Assembly (NCBI GenBank): GCA_007280905.1
Contig: QYQM01000002.1
Span: 1 to 45,704 of the forward strand
Source: Porphyromonadaceae bacterium
Lineage (GTDB): Bacteria; Bacteroidota; Bacteroidia; Bacteroidales; UBA12481
Reading direction: 5' to 3'
Length of the DNA: 45,704 nucleotides
The notes under the pieces were generated by a model. It worked only from the letters and a program-made list of their open reading frames with translations. It had not been told where the DNA came from and made no database searches. This document shows positions 25,144 through 34,031 of this stretch, piece after piece (the first letter of the stretch is position 1; each line of letters begins with the position of its first letter). The position numbers and the translations under genes were made by a program.

Positions 25144-27108
25144 ATGATTGACTACTCAACCATCGAGCGAATTCTCCAGGTAGCCGAAATCACCGATGTG
25201 GTTGGTGATTTCGTCAGTCTGAAAAGGAGAGGGGTTAATTTCCTCGGGCTCTGTCCTTTCCATAATGAAAAGACCCCGTCTTTTACCGTTTCTCCATCCA
25301 AAGGGATCTTTAAATGCTTTGGGTGCGGTAAGGGTGGTAATTCCGTGAATTTCCTAATGGAGCATGAACATTTGTCATACCCGGATGCAATCCGCTGGCT
25401 TGCTAAAAAATATCACATCGAAATAGCCGAAACTGAGGAATCGGCTGAGGAGCTCCTGCAGAAGAACGAGCGGGAGTCGATGATGATTTTGAACGAATTT
25501 GCCTGGAAGTATTTTGCCCGCATATTGAACGATTCCGATGAAGGACGCACTGTTGGCATGAGCTATTTCAAGGAGCGTGGTTTCCGGCGCGATATCATCG
25601 ATAAATTTCAGCTGGGATATTCGCTTGAACAACGGGATGCCTTTGTAAAAGAGGCTCTTAAGAGCGGGTATAAACAGGAGTTTATTGTCAAAACCGGCTT
25701 GGGTATCGAAAAAGCTGACCGCTTGTTTGACCGGTTTTCGGGAAGGGTGATTTTTCCTATTCACAGCCTCTCGGGAAGGGTGATCGGATTTGGCGGGCGA
25801 ATCCTGCGAAGCGATGCCCAGGCCGCCAAATATCTGAATTCCCCCGAATCTGAAATCTACCATAAATCTGCTACCCTTTATGGAATCTTTTTTGCCCGGA
25901 ATGCTATGGTCCGGGAAGATAAATGCATCCTGGTGGAAGGATATACCGATGTACTTTCGATGCATCAAACCGGTATCGAGAATGTCGTCGCCAGTTCAGG
26001 AACATCCCTGACCGAAGATCAGATCCGGCTGATTAAACGGTTTACCTTAAACGTGACTATCCTCTACGATGGCGACCCGGCCGGCATAAAAGCTTCATTG
26101 CGCGGGATCGACATGATTCTCGCGGAAGGGATGCATGTGAGGGTGGTGCCGCTGCCTGATGGCGAAGATCCCGATTCTTTTGCCCGGTCGCATAGCTCAT
26201 CGGCCATGCTCGAATACCTGAAAGAAAACGAGACTGATTTTATCCGGTTTAAAACGAAACTGTTGCTCGAAGATGCCGGCAAGGATCCGGTTAAACGGGC
26301 GCAAATGATACAGGAAGTTGTAAAATCGGTCGCTATAATTCCGGACCGTATCGAACGCACGGTTTATCTCCAGGAGTGCAGCACTATGCTTGGAGTGGAT
26401 GAGCAGACCCTTTTTACCGAGGCCGCCCGGATTAAACGCAAACGGTGGGAAACGAACCGGACCGGCAAGGGCGATTATGTTCCGGAACCGCATTATCCTT
26501 CACCGCGTCAAGGTGATCAGCACGCCGCTGCACCTGCTACTGTTTTTGCCTCCCTTTTCGAAACGGAGGAACGGGAGATCATTCGACTGATGCTCAATTA
26601 TCCGGATAAAATCGTGATCGAATTACCTGGCGAGCATCGGGGAGAGACGATCCCGATCAATGTGATGGATTTCTTTTTGCAGGAGATGGAAACCGATAAC
26701 CTGGTTCCCGAAAATCCGCTGTACGCGAAAATATTTAGTGAATTTCAGGACAAATGGGGGCGCCCCGGTGTGAATATCCAAACCATGCTCACCAATAGCC
26801 AGGATCCCGAAATCAGTCATCTGGCGGTGGATTTGCTTACTCCCGGTCACCAGATCAGTAAAATACATGAAAAGGGGGGTGCTTATGTGCGATCTGAAGA
26901 TCAAATCATTAAGCAACTGGCTCCTGAAATCCTCGCCTCTTACCGCAGTAAGAAAGTTAAGCAGATGATCAATGTGATCGACGATCAGATACACACCCTT
27001 CAGGGCACCGAAGATGACAACCTGATAACCGGTTTACTCGAGGATCGCCGGCAGCTCGAGGAACTAAGGAAAGCGTATTCGAAAGAGCTCAGAAGAATAA
27101 TTATTTGA
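25144..27108 (+). CDS. dnaG: DNA primase
   Basis: Makes RNA primers at the replication fork with DnaB. The N-terminal zinc ribbon reads CPFH...CFGC with the NEKTPSF loop (residues ~38-62). The catalytic core has the TOPRIM motifs EGYTDVLSMHQ and YDGDPAGIKA. The C-terminal helicase-binding region is poorly conserved. Length 654, normal. I start at the ATG at 25144 (MIDYSTIERIL); a GTG two codons earlier is also possible. The TATCTTCG at 25131-25138 is one mismatch from the -7 consensus but sits very close to the ATG, so the transcript may be nearly leaderless. Confidence 0.96.
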   Translation: MIDYSTIERILQVAEITDVVGDFVSLKRRGVNFLGLCPFHNEKTPSFTVSPSKGIFKCFGCGKGGNSVNFLMEHEHLSYPDAIRWLAKKYHIEIAETEESAEELLQKNERESMMILNEFAWKYFARILNDSDEGRTVGMSYFKERGFRRDIIDKFQLGYSLEQRDAFVKEALKSGYKQEFIVKTGLGIEKADRLFDRFSGRVIFPIHSLSGRVIGFGGRILRSDAQAAKYLNSPESEIYHKSATLYGIFFARNAMVREDKCILVEGYTDVLSMHQTGIENVVASSGTSLTEDQIRLIKRFTLNVTILYDGDPAGIKASLRGIDMILAEGMHVRVVPLPDGEDPDSFARSHSSSAMLEYLKENETDFIRFKTKLLLEDAGKDPVKRAQMIQEVVKSVAIIPDRIERTVYLQECSTMLGVDEQTLFTEAARIKRKRWETNRTGKGDYVPEPHYPSPRQGDQHAAAPATVFASLFETEEREIIRLMLNYPDKIVIELPGEHRGETIPINVMDFFLQEMETDNLVPENPLYAKIFSEFQDKWGRPGVNIQTMLTNSQDPEISHLAVDLLTPGHQISKIHEKGGAYVRSEDQIIKQLAPEILASYRSKKVKQMINVIDDQIHTLQGTEDDNLITGLLEDRRQLEELRKAYSKELRRIII

Positions 27109-27109
27109 T

Positions 27110-27133
27110 GTGCTAATGTGCTGATTTGTTGAT
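27110..27133 (+). repeat. Octamer repeat (GTGCTRAT-like)x3 after dnaG
   Basis: GTGCTAAT, GTGCTGAT and TTGTTGAT follow the dnaG stop in 8-bp register. The rest of the gap to 27338 holds a small CCGC-GAAA-GCGG hairpin (27157-27168) of the kind seen in dispersed repeats, and an unusually good Shine-Dalgarno AAAGGAG (27325-27331) 7 nt before the next ATG. No gene was seen in the gap. Confidence 0.75.
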
Positions 27134-27338
27134 GTTAAGAGGTACTTTTGTCATCTCCGCGAAAGCGGGGAACCCTTGAAGCTATACGAAAGCCGACAAA
27201 CGGGGACCCCGTCATGCTGTGCGAATGCCAACAGGCCGTTAAACTAATGTGGGATTCGTCAAAATTCTGGCTGATTTATTGTTTTTACAGATAATATACT
27301 GATCTTCAAGAACGCATTTTTGGGAAAGGAGTTACTAC

Positions 27339-29096
27339 ATGAACATTGACATAAGGACACTATTCATAGTGACCGGTCTGGTCGATTTGCTACTGGTTGT
27401 GATTTTAATCCTCCAATATCGAATCAGTAGAAATTATCAGGGGCCAGGTTGGTGGGTCCTTGGCTTCACTTCAATTGTGTTCGGATTTTTGCTGGCGCTT
27501 CTGCGGGATTTTATCTCCATCAGGCTGATCTGTATTATCCTGGCCAATACACTGCTTGTTTTGGGCGGTTTTCTGATTTATGTCGGAGTCCTTAGGTTCC
27601 TGGGCAAGAGAGAGAATTTTAAGTTTATCTTGCTGATTATATTGCTACTCATCCTGTCTTTGGTCGGGTTTACCTATGCCGATGACAATATCAGCGTGCG
27701 GACCGCACTGGTGTCGGGATCTTTAGCGATAGCGACATTCATGACTTCCCGGGCACTGCTCGTTAACAAACCAGGAAATATCCGTAATTCCGCAAATTTT
27801 TCCGGTTCGGTCCTTGCTGTTTTTAGTCTCATTTTTCTCATTCGTACGGCAGATGCCCTGTTTTTTACTTCCGTGGATAATCTTTTTATGAAGGGATGGT
27901 TCCAACTCTATGGTTTTTTAACCATCCTTATTACCCTTGTATTGCTAACCTTTGGATTGATTTTTATGGTTAATCAGCGCCTCCGGGGAGAAATCAGTGA
28001 AGTTCAGGAATCCCTGGCGCTAAGTCAGCAACAGTACCAGACCTTCATGAACTCCACCTCTGATATTGTATACCTCAAGGATGACCAGCTGTGTTACCGG
28101 ATGATGAATACAGCGCAGGCAGCATTTTTTGGCAAAAGTGAAAGCGATTTGCTGGGTAAAACCGATCTGGAATTAATGCCGGCTGATGCGGCTGATGGCT
28201 GCCATCGTTCAGACCGGGAAGTATTGGAAAGCGGCCTGACTAAAATCAATTATGAAAAGGTTGGGAGTTTGATTTATGAAACCCGGAAATTTCCTGTACA
28301 ACTTATTAACGGGAAGATGGGTGTCGGGGCTTTCATCCGGAACATTACTGAGACCAGGCGGGCTGAAGGGGAAATTGAATTGAAAAATCAGCAACTTGAA
28401 CAGATGAATGCTGAAAAAGATAAGCTCTTCTCAATCATTGCCCATGATCTGCGCAGTCCTTTCAATGCCTTGCTGGGTTTGACGGAATTGATGACAGATG
28501 AAACTGAAATGCTGACTCTGGATGAAATTAGAAAAGCAGCAGGAATGGTGAGCAAGTCAGCCAATTCCCTTAATAATCAGCTGGGAAACCTTTTGGAATG
28601 GTCGAGAATTCAGATGAATGTTATTTCAATTAATCCTGTTCTGCTGAATTTGAAGATGGCAGTGGATACGGAATTGGAACTTTTTAAAGAAGCAGCAGAG
28701 AAGAAAAAAATCAGATTAACCAATTTAATATCAGAAACCATTCAGGTTTCCGCTGATAAACAAATGCTGCATTCAATTTTAAGAAATTTCCTTGCCAATG
28801 CGATTAAGTTTACGAAACCCATTGGCGAGGTTACTCTAACAGCAAAATGGGAACCCGATGATGTCGTTGAGATTTCGATTAGCGATACGGGTATCGGGAT
28901 GAGTCCGGAAATCCTGAACAAGCTGTTCACACTGAACGCAAAGATTAGCCGCAAAGGCACAGAAGGAGAGCCGAGCAGCGGTCTTGGCCTGATCATCTGC
29001 AAGGAGTTAGTTGAGAAACAGGGTGGACGGATTTGGGTGGATAGTGAGGAAGGGAAGGGGAGTACTTTCTTTTTTACTCTAATATCAATTCAATAA
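27339..29096 (+). CDS. Membrane-bound PAS-domain sensor histidine kinase
   Basis: 585 residues. Seven hydrophobic segments span residues ~7-211. A PAS domain follows at ~230-345 (YQTFMNSTSDIVYLKDD ... ITETRRAEGE). The HisKA domain has the phospho-acceptor His near residue 369 in FSIIAHDLRSPFNALLG. The HATPase domain shows the N box (LRNFLANAIKFT), G1 (DTGIGM) and G2 (GLGLIICKELV). All catalytic parts are intact, in contrast to the broken signalling genes downstream. The ligand of the membrane domain and the cognate regulator are unknown; no intact response regulator is nearby. A strong Shine-Dalgarno is present, which is unusual for this group. Confidence 0.9.
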   Translation: MNIDIRTLFIVTGLVDLLLVVILILQYRISRNYQGPGWWVLGFTSIVFGFLLALLRDFISIRLICIILANTLLVLGGFLIYVGVLRFLGKRENFKFILLIILLLILSLVGFTYADDNISVRTALVSGSLAIATFMTSRALLVNKPGNIRNSANFSGSVLAVFSLIFLIRTADALFFTSVDNLFMKGWFQLYGFLTILITLVLLTFGLIFMVNQRLRGEISEVQESLALSQQQYQTFMNSTSDIVYLKDDQLCYRMMNTAQAAFFGKSESDLLGKTDLELMPADAADGCHRSDREVLESGLTKINYEKVGSLIYETRKFPVQLINGKMGVGAFIRNITETRRAEGEIELKNQQLEQMNAEKDKLFSIIAHDLRSPFNALLGLTELMTDETEMLTLDEIRKAAGMVSKSANSLNNQLGNLLEWSRIQMNVISINPVLLNLKMAVDTELELFKEAAEKKKIRLTNLISETIQVSADKQMLHSILRNFLANAIKFTKPIGEVTLTAKWEPDDVVEISISDTGIGMSPEILNKLFTLNAKISRKGTEGEPSSGLGLIICKELVEKQGGRIWVDSEEGKGSTFFFTLISIQ

Positions 29097-29118
29097 GCTG
29101 ATTTGAAACAAGGACCGG

Positions 29119-29297
29119 ATGAATTATCTCGATAAATCTAAGAACGAACTCGTAAAAGAATTGCAGGAAAGCGAAGAACGATTCAAGGTGATCACCTCCA
29201 GCACTCCCGACCATATTCTTGTGCAGGATAATGACCTGCGGTACACACTTGTAATAAATCCCCAACTGGGGTTGTCGGAACTGGACAGGATGGGGAA
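29119..29297 (+). pseudogene. PAS-domain fragment (start of a lost sensor kinase)
   Basis: The reading frame begins MNYLDKSKNELVKELQESEE and enters a PAS-like segment (RFKVITSSTPDHILVQDNDLRY cut across residues ~21-42). It breaks off after SELDRMGK, where PAS domains normally continue for another ~60 residues. From there this frame runs on to 29433 as nonsense, while a neighbouring frame shows CheB sequence. Probably the 5' end of a kinase gene fused to CheB remains by deletion. Confidence 0.7.
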
Positions 29298-29461
29298 ATG
29301 CTTAAACCAGGCAATGCATATATCGCACCGGATGACCTTCAAATGCAATAGGTGTGTTACTAACCGGGATGCCGGGAGAGGCAGTCAGAATCGGAGCAGC
29401 AGACCAGGTTCTTACTCCCGAAAGAATCGCTGAATTACTTTCATCTTTATGTAAAAAATAA
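29298..29461 (+). pseudogene. CheB protein-glutamate methylesterase remnant with internal deletions
   Basis: Three CheB blocks are visible in order. Block 1 (29298-29348) reads MLKPGNAYIAPDDLQMQ, then TAG. Block 2, in a different frame (from ~29336), reads NAIGVLLTGM. It is joined directly to block 3, PGEAVRIGAADQVL, TPERIAELLSSL and a TAA at 29459. In intact CheB the TGM of block 2 and the GMP of block 3 are ~30 residues apart, so the join looks like a deletion between two GGGATG-like stretches. The catalytic Ser and His regions are lost, so the remnant cannot be active. Confidence 0.75.
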
Positions 29462-29511
29462 ACTCACTTGTTACTCAGTGACTCTGTTTATCTGAAAAGG
29501 TATAAACGATT

Positions 29512-30260
29512 ATGAATGAATTAATTCTGGTTGCTGAGGATAGCAGGACGCAAGCTCTGCTGTTAAAAAACCTTCTCCAAAGCCACAACTTTAAAGTTGG
29601 AATTGCCGAAGATGGGCTAAAGGCCTGTGATTGGTTTTCAGAAAATAAACCGGCACTGGTCATCTCCGATATCATGATGCCGGAAATGAATGGCTATGAG
29701 CTTTGCAGACAAATAAAATCAAATATTGCTACTAAAGATATTCCAGTTATCTTATTAACATCTCTTTCAAATCCGGAACGGAACCGATCAGGAATAGTAT
29801 TTTTTCACCTGTAAAAGCCATACGGGAAGTGATTAACCAATTTCAATATCTGGCGGAAAGAAAATCAATACCAATCATAGAAAAGATCCCTCCTGAACTG
29901 ATTGACCTGATGATTCAGACGGATTCTCTGAAGTTGCATCAAATCCTCACGAACTTGTTAGGCAATGCATTAAAATTTACTACGGAAGGGTTTATTGAGA
30001 TGGGGTTGGAAAAACACCCGGATGGCGTTCTGTTTTTTATACGGGATACCGGTATCGGAATTTCTGCGGAGCAGATGGATCGTGTTTTCGACCGGTTTTA
30101 CCAGGTCGATTCGACGTATACGCGCCGATTTGAAGGTGCCGGAATAGGATTGTCACTTTGTAAAGGTATGGTTGAACTACTCGGCGGAAAAATCCGGGTA
30201 GAAAGTGAGGTTGGGAAGGGGAGTAAGTTTGCCTTTATTCTTCCCGAAGCACCACGTTAG
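29512..30260 (+). pseudogene. Receiver-histidine kinase hybrid, middle deleted and frameshifted
   Basis: Residues 1-90 are a receiver domain: acidic pocket LVAEDSR, phospho-acceptor Asp in LVISDIMMPEMNG, and VILLTSLSNPE. Just after SNPE (near 29775-29795) the frame changes. The new frame reads IFSPVKAIREVINQFQYLAE and continues into a complete HATPase domain with N box (LTNLLGNALKFT), DTGIGIS and GAGIGLSLCKGMVELLGG. The end of the receiver, the rest of the hybrid and the HisKA His are missing. The ATPase part alone (from a GTG at 29829) might still be translated, but it has no phospho-acceptor. Confidence 0.75.
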
Positions 30261-30298
30261 AGCTTAGTCAACCGATAAAAATAAAAATCGTTGATTAG

Positions 30299-30344
30299 GT
30301 CAACATATTGACAAAATTAATGTAAATTTGGTCAGTTAATTGAC
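30299..30344 (+). promoter_or_regulatory. Promoter with two GTCA-N6-TGAC sites before the DUF4143 ATPase
   Basis: GTCAACATATTGAC (30299-30312) and GTCAGTTAATTGAC (30331-30344) share GTCAnnnnATTGAC and are near-palindromic. They bracket TAAATTTG (30323-30330), a perfect -7 element, 20 nt before the ATG. This layout suggests repression by a dimeric regulator. Confidence 0.55.
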
Positions 30345-30350
30345 TGTATT

Positions 30351-31484
30351 ATGATTAAAATTGTCAGAGATCTTGAAAACCCGATCCGTGAAAAGTTTCA
30401 GCCGGGCAAGGTGATTGTTCTGAATGGTGCCCGGAGGGTAGGGAAAACATTTCTTCTCAAACAAATCATGGAAAAGCTGTCAGACCCTTATCTCATGCTG
30501 AATGGGGAAGATCTTTCGACCCATGAAGCGCTGGAAAGGCAAACATTTGTGAATTATCGTGACCTGCTGGGGGACCGGCGGATACTGATCATCGACGAAG
30601 CACAACAGGTACCGGGAATCGGGGATAAACTGAAACTGATGATCGATGAGATAGATGGTCTCCGGGTATTGGTTAGTGGATCTTCAGCATTTGCGATGGA
30701 TACCGGATCGGGGGATGCCCTGACCGGCAGGCGGTATACCTTTACCCTTGCACCCTTCTCTGTAAGTGAACTCGACCAGATCACCGGTATAACTGGGCGC
30801 ACGGATTCCCTGCGCAAGCGCCTGGTCTACGGTTCCTATCCGGAACTGTTCGGAATCCAAAATGTAGAGGATCAGCAGGATTACCTTAAGGAATTGATTG
30901 GTAATTATCTAATGAAGGATTTAATGGCTTATGAACAGGTAAGGAATTCATCGAAAATTGCCGGACTCCTCCGGCTGCTCGCCTTTCAGGTTGGATCGCA
31001 GGTTTCACTTAATGAATTGGGAAACCAACTTTCGATGAGTAAAAACACGGTCGAACGCTATCTCGATATTTTGAGTAAACTCTTTATTATCCACAAGGTT
31101 GAGGGTTTCAGCCGGAACCTCAGAAAGGAGGTTACTAAATCTGCGCGGTGGTTTTTTATCGACAATGGCATCCGTAATGCGGTGATTGCCAATTTTAATC
31201 CGATTGAACTTCGGCAGGATACGGGAGCTTTATGGGAGAATTTCATCATCCTGGAACGGCTCAAAAAACAAGGCCGGTTGCGGATGGCCGTGAATAATTA
31301 TTTCTGGCGAACTTACGATCAACAGGAAATAGATTGGGTCGAAGAACGGGAAGGGAACCTCTTCGCCTATGAGATCAAGTGGAGCAAAGTACGAATAAAA
31401 CCACCAAAAGCATGGTCTGATGCCTATCCTGACTCAACCTTTCAAACGGTAACCAAAGAAAATTATCGGGATTGGATTATTTGA
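30351..31484 (+). CDS. AAA ATPase with C-terminal DUF4143-type domain
   Basis: 377 residues. Walker A is NGARRVGKTFLL near residue 28; Walker B is ILIIDEAQQV near residue 80, followed by a VSGSSAF sensor-like strand. A winged-helix-like segment reads VSLNELGNQLSMSKNTVERYLDIL. The C-terminal domain has the DUF4143 look (FIIHKVEGFSRNL, WENFIILERL, DQQEIDWVEEREGNLFAYEIKW). That last part resembles a PD-(D/E)xK-like fold with E and K spaced as YEIKW. These proteins are widespread, often multi-copy and poorly understood. A transferred gene is likely, given its AT-rich palindromic promoter region. Confidence 0.85.
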   Translation: MIKIVRDLENPIREKFQPGKVIVLNGARRVGKTFLLKQIMEKLSDPYLMLNGEDLSTHEALERQTFVNYRDLLGDRRILIIDEAQQVPGIGDKLKLMIDEIDGLRVLVSGSSAFAMDTGSGDALTGRRYTFTLAPFSVSELDQITGITGRTDSLRKRLVYGSYPELFGIQNVEDQQDYLKELIGNYLMKDLMAYEQVRNSSKIAGLLRLLAFQVGSQVSLNELGNQLSMSKNTVERYLDILSKLFIIHKVEGFSRNLRKEVTKSARWFFIDNGIRNAVIANFNPIELRQDTGALWENFIILERLKKQGRLRMAVNNYFWRTYDQQEIDWVEEREGNLFAYEIKWSKVRIKPPKAWSDAYPDSTFQTVTKENYRDWII

Positions 31485-31514
31485 AACATTATCATTTTTA
31501 TTGCGTAAAAACCG

Positions 31515-31531
31515 TTACATAATTTATGTAA
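31515..31531. promoter_or_regulatory. Perfect palindrome before the second ATPase gene
   Basis: TTACATA-ATT-TATGTAA, seven-base perfect arms with a 3-nt centre, ends 13 nt before the ATG at 31545. Position and symmetry fit an operator. It differs in sequence from the GTCA sites before the preceding ATPase. Confidence 0.5.
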
Positions 31532-31544
31532 TATTTTTTCCGTC

Positions 31545-32666
31545 ATGACGAAACAACTTTCGAATCCGTTTGTGATATCCGGATATGCAGGTTCAGATAA
31601 CTTTTGCGATAGGGATCCAGAAACAGAAAAGATCCTGAAATCACTAAAAAACGGTCGCAATTTAACTCTAATTTCCCCTCGAAGAATGGGAAAATCGGGA
31701 TTAATTCAACATGTTTTTGCCCAATCGGAGTTAAAAGATTCAAGCAGAATTTATGCTGATATCCTGCCAACGAATAATCTGGAAGGTTTAACAAATGTAT
31801 TGAGCAATGCGTGGATCAGGCAGTCGTTTGGTTCCGGTAAACGTAAATTGTCAAAAGTCCTCGATGTTTTGAAATCCTTTCATCCGGTTATCAGAATCGA
31901 TCCATTCACCGGACTGCCCGAAGTTGAAATTTCGGCTCGGTCTGATGTTGAGAAATCCGATAACCTGGAAAATTTATTTTATCGGATCGGGAAAGAAGAA
32001 AAGCCCGTTGTTATTGCAATTGATGAGTTTCAACAGGTTCTTGATTACCCTGAGGAAAACATAGAGGCTCTTTTAAGAAGCTCGGTACAGCAATTGCCGA
32101 TGGTCCGGTTCATTTTCTCAGGAAGCAGGATGCATCTGATGAATACCATGTTTACCCAATCAAAACGGCCATTTTATCAAAGTACCCGTATGTTGTTTCT
32201 TGATCCGATTGATCCGGTTATTTATAGCAGGTTCATTACGGGAAAGTTTAAATCCGGGAAAAGGACCATTGAACCGGAAGCTGTTGGTTGGCTCCTGGAT
32301 TGGACAAGGGGTCATACCTATTATGTTCAATATATATGTAATTGGTTATATAGCGAGGGATATACCAGGATTTCACCGGCGGTAGTCAGTGAGGTCAGCC
32401 GGGATATTCTCCTTGAAATGCAACCGGTATTCAGCCAATACCGCCGTCTTCTGGCGCCCCGGCAATTTGAACTGCTCCGGGCTATTGCCAGGGAAGGTAC
32501 TGTCAAATCCGTTCTGTCAGGAAGTTTTATACTTGCACATAGTCTGGGAACACCCAGTTCGGTACGGACTTCTTTGATGGCCATGATCGAAAAGGATATG
32601 ATCAGGGAATTTCCGGAAGGGTATCTGGTTGACGATGTCTTTTTCTCAAGATGGCTTAAAGAATAA
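31545..32666 (+). CDS. Archaeal-type AAA ATPase with C-terminal winged helix
   Basis: 373 residues. Walker A is SPRRMGKSGLIQ near residue 45; Walker B is VVIAIDEFQQVLDY near residue 148; a sensor-like strand follows (RFIFSGSRMHLM). The C-terminal ~110 residues include a helical lid (GWLLDWTRGHTYYVQYICNWL) and a winged-helix segment (QFELLRAIAREG ... TPSSVRTSLMAMIEKDMI). It belongs to the same broad STAND/archaeal ATPase class as its neighbour but is not a duplicate. The function is unknown. A hairpin made of AACYGAT heptamers follows the gene. Confidence 0.8.
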   Translation: MTKQLSNPFVISGYAGSDNFCDRDPETEKILKSLKNGRNLTLISPRRMGKSGLIQHVFAQSELKDSSRIYADILPTNNLEGLTNVLSNAWIRQSFGSGKRKLSKVLDVLKSFHPVIRIDPFTGLPEVEISARSDVEKSDNLENLFYRIGKEEKPVVIAIDEFQQVLDYPEENIEALLRSSVQQLPMVRFIFSGSRMHLMNTMFTQSKRPFYQSTRMLFLDPIDPVIYSRFITGKFKSGKRTIEPEAVGWLLDWTRGHTYYVQYICNWLYSEGYTRISPAVVSEVSRDILLEMQPVFSQYRRLLAPRQFELLRAIAREGTVKSVLSGSFILAHSLGTPSSVRTSLMAMIEKDMIREFPEGYLVDDVFFSRWLKE

Positions 32667-32683
32667 AAAGCGTTAACTCGTTG

Positions 32684-32725
32684 AACCGATAACTGATAAG
32701 GGTTATCAGTTATCGGTTATCAGTT
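32684..32725. repeat. Hairpin made of AACYGAT heptamers
   Basis: AACCGATAACTGATAA (32684-32699), loop GGG, then its exact reverse complement (32703-32718): a perfect 16-bp stem. The right side continues with one more ATCAGTT heptamer (to 32725) and then ATTTTT, so on the plus strand it could work as a terminator for the ATPase gene. The same heptamer, AACCGAT, is repeated at 40037-40060. Confidence 0.85.
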
Positions 32726-32736
32726 ATTTTTACTTC

Positions 32737-33993
32737 ATGAACCTCAAACCCTTTCCGATCCTGATCGTTTTCGCACTGGTATGCATCGTTCCGGTACGGG
32801 GCCAATTGGTTAAGGTAGAGGATTTTGCGCCGCGACGGGCGGATACGATCATCCTGGAGCGGAACTGGCGCACACGCGACCGCATCATCCTGTCGGAACT
32901 GGAATTTGCCGTGGGTGATACGATTACCACGGAAAACCTGGCCTTGGCGCTTAAAAAAATATGGAACCTTCAGAATTTTGTATCGGTGGCATACAGTTGG
33001 GTCTCCTTGCCGGACGGCAGATCGGCTCTGATTCTGACCACCCGTGATGCCCTGACGATCCGGCCTGTTTTTGGAGGATGGATGGAATACGGGGGAGTCG
33101 CTGCCCTGAAACTTGGAATTGCTGACCATAATTTCCTCGGCCGGAATATCTTATTTGAAACGCGGGGACAGATTAGCTTGTCCGACCCATTTTTTGGGGA
33201 AGTTAAGGTTACCATACCCCGTCAGCTGCTCTGGAAGAATATGTCGATCGGCGCAGGGTACCGGGCGACTATGATTTACCGCCATGAAAGTTTTGAACAG
33301 ATATACATCAGAATAGTCAACCCGTTTCATGAAGATTACCGGAACACCTTTGCACCCGACCTGGAAACCGGGCGATTGCGGAATTTTTCTATACCTCCTT
33401 CGAAAATGATTTTTGATACCCTCCCGGATTGGTATCACGCTTATGACCGAAGCTTCTGGTATTTCCGGGTGTCGGAATCCGTTGGTACCATAACGCATCG
33501 CCGTCATCAGGAGGAAGGATACAATATCACCGGCATGATCAGCACCGCGATCGGATTAAACGGGGAATCAAAGAATTATCTGGAGAGCAGCCTCTGGGCT
33601 GAATACCATAAACTGATCAGTCCCCGGCTGCAGTTCAGTACCCGGTGGGAAGGCCACTACTCCTCATCCGGATATAATTCCCTGTGGACCCGGTTTGGTC
33701 CATCGGATATACGGGGCACTTATTATGGGGAAATTTCCGGCCCCCTCATGCATCTTGCATCAACAGGATTGTACTACACCTGGCTTAACTGGGATTATCT
33801 TGCAATAGAGCAGTCAGTGTTTGTGCAATATGCATCGGCCATGACCACCATTGGCGACTGGTCGTCCATCAAAAGGCATTACGCCATTGGCACCGGATTT
33901 CAATTCACCATGCCCATATACCCTGCCGCGAGTGTACTCATCACTTTCAACTACAATCCCCACTTGTTAAACTGGTTTCACCTCGAACTGTAA
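32737..33993 (+). CDS. Omp85/TamA-like outer-membrane protein with one POTRA domain
   Basis: 418 residues with a signal peptide (FPILIVFALVCIVPVRG, then Q). Residues ~40-105 match one POTRA domain (RDRIILSELEFAVGDTITTENLALAL cut at ~47-72, ending SALILTTRD). The rest has the alternating pattern of a beta-barrel. An Omp85-type L6 motif is seen as DIRGTYYGE near residue 328. Classical Omp85 proteins have two to seven POTRAs, so this is a reduced form. The last residue is Leu, not the aromatic typical of barrel ends, although the end (NWFHLEL) is aromatic-rich. The substrate is unknown. Confidence 0.7.
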   Translation: MNLKPFPILIVFALVCIVPVRGQLVKVEDFAPRRADTIILERNWRTRDRIILSELEFAVGDTITTENLALALKKIWNLQNFVSVAYSWVSLPDGRSALILTTRDALTIRPVFGGWMEYGGVAALKLGIADHNFLGRNILFETRGQISLSDPFFGEVKVTIPRQLLWKNMSIGAGYRATMIYRHESFEQIYIRIVNPFHEDYRNTFAPDLETGRLRNFSIPPSKMIFDTLPDWYHAYDRSFWYFRVSESVGTITHRRHQEEGYNITGMISTAIGLNGESKNYLESSLWAEYHKLISPRLQFSTRWEGHYSSSGYNSLWTRFGPSDIRGTYYGEISGPLMHLASTGLYYTWLNWDYLAIEQSVFVQYASAMTTIGDWSSIKRHYAIGTGFQFTMPIYPAASVLITFNYNPHLLNWFHLEL

Positions 33994-34004
33994 CACAATT
34001 TTCT

Positions 34005-34012
34005 TAAATTTG
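34005..34012 (+). promoter_or_regulatory. Predicted -7 element before the small membrane protein/TonB receptor pair
   Basis: TAAATTTG matches TAnnTTTG perfectly, 19 nt before the ATG at 34032. No clear -33 was seen. It would drive both the small membrane protein and the receptor. Confidence 0.45.
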
Positions 34013-34031
34013 GCCAATTGTTTTTTCTTGA

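Noticed and set aside
27157-27168. Intrinsic terminator for dnaG
   Set aside because: The stem is only 4 bp with a GAAA loop and no T run follows; more like part of a dispersed palindrome.
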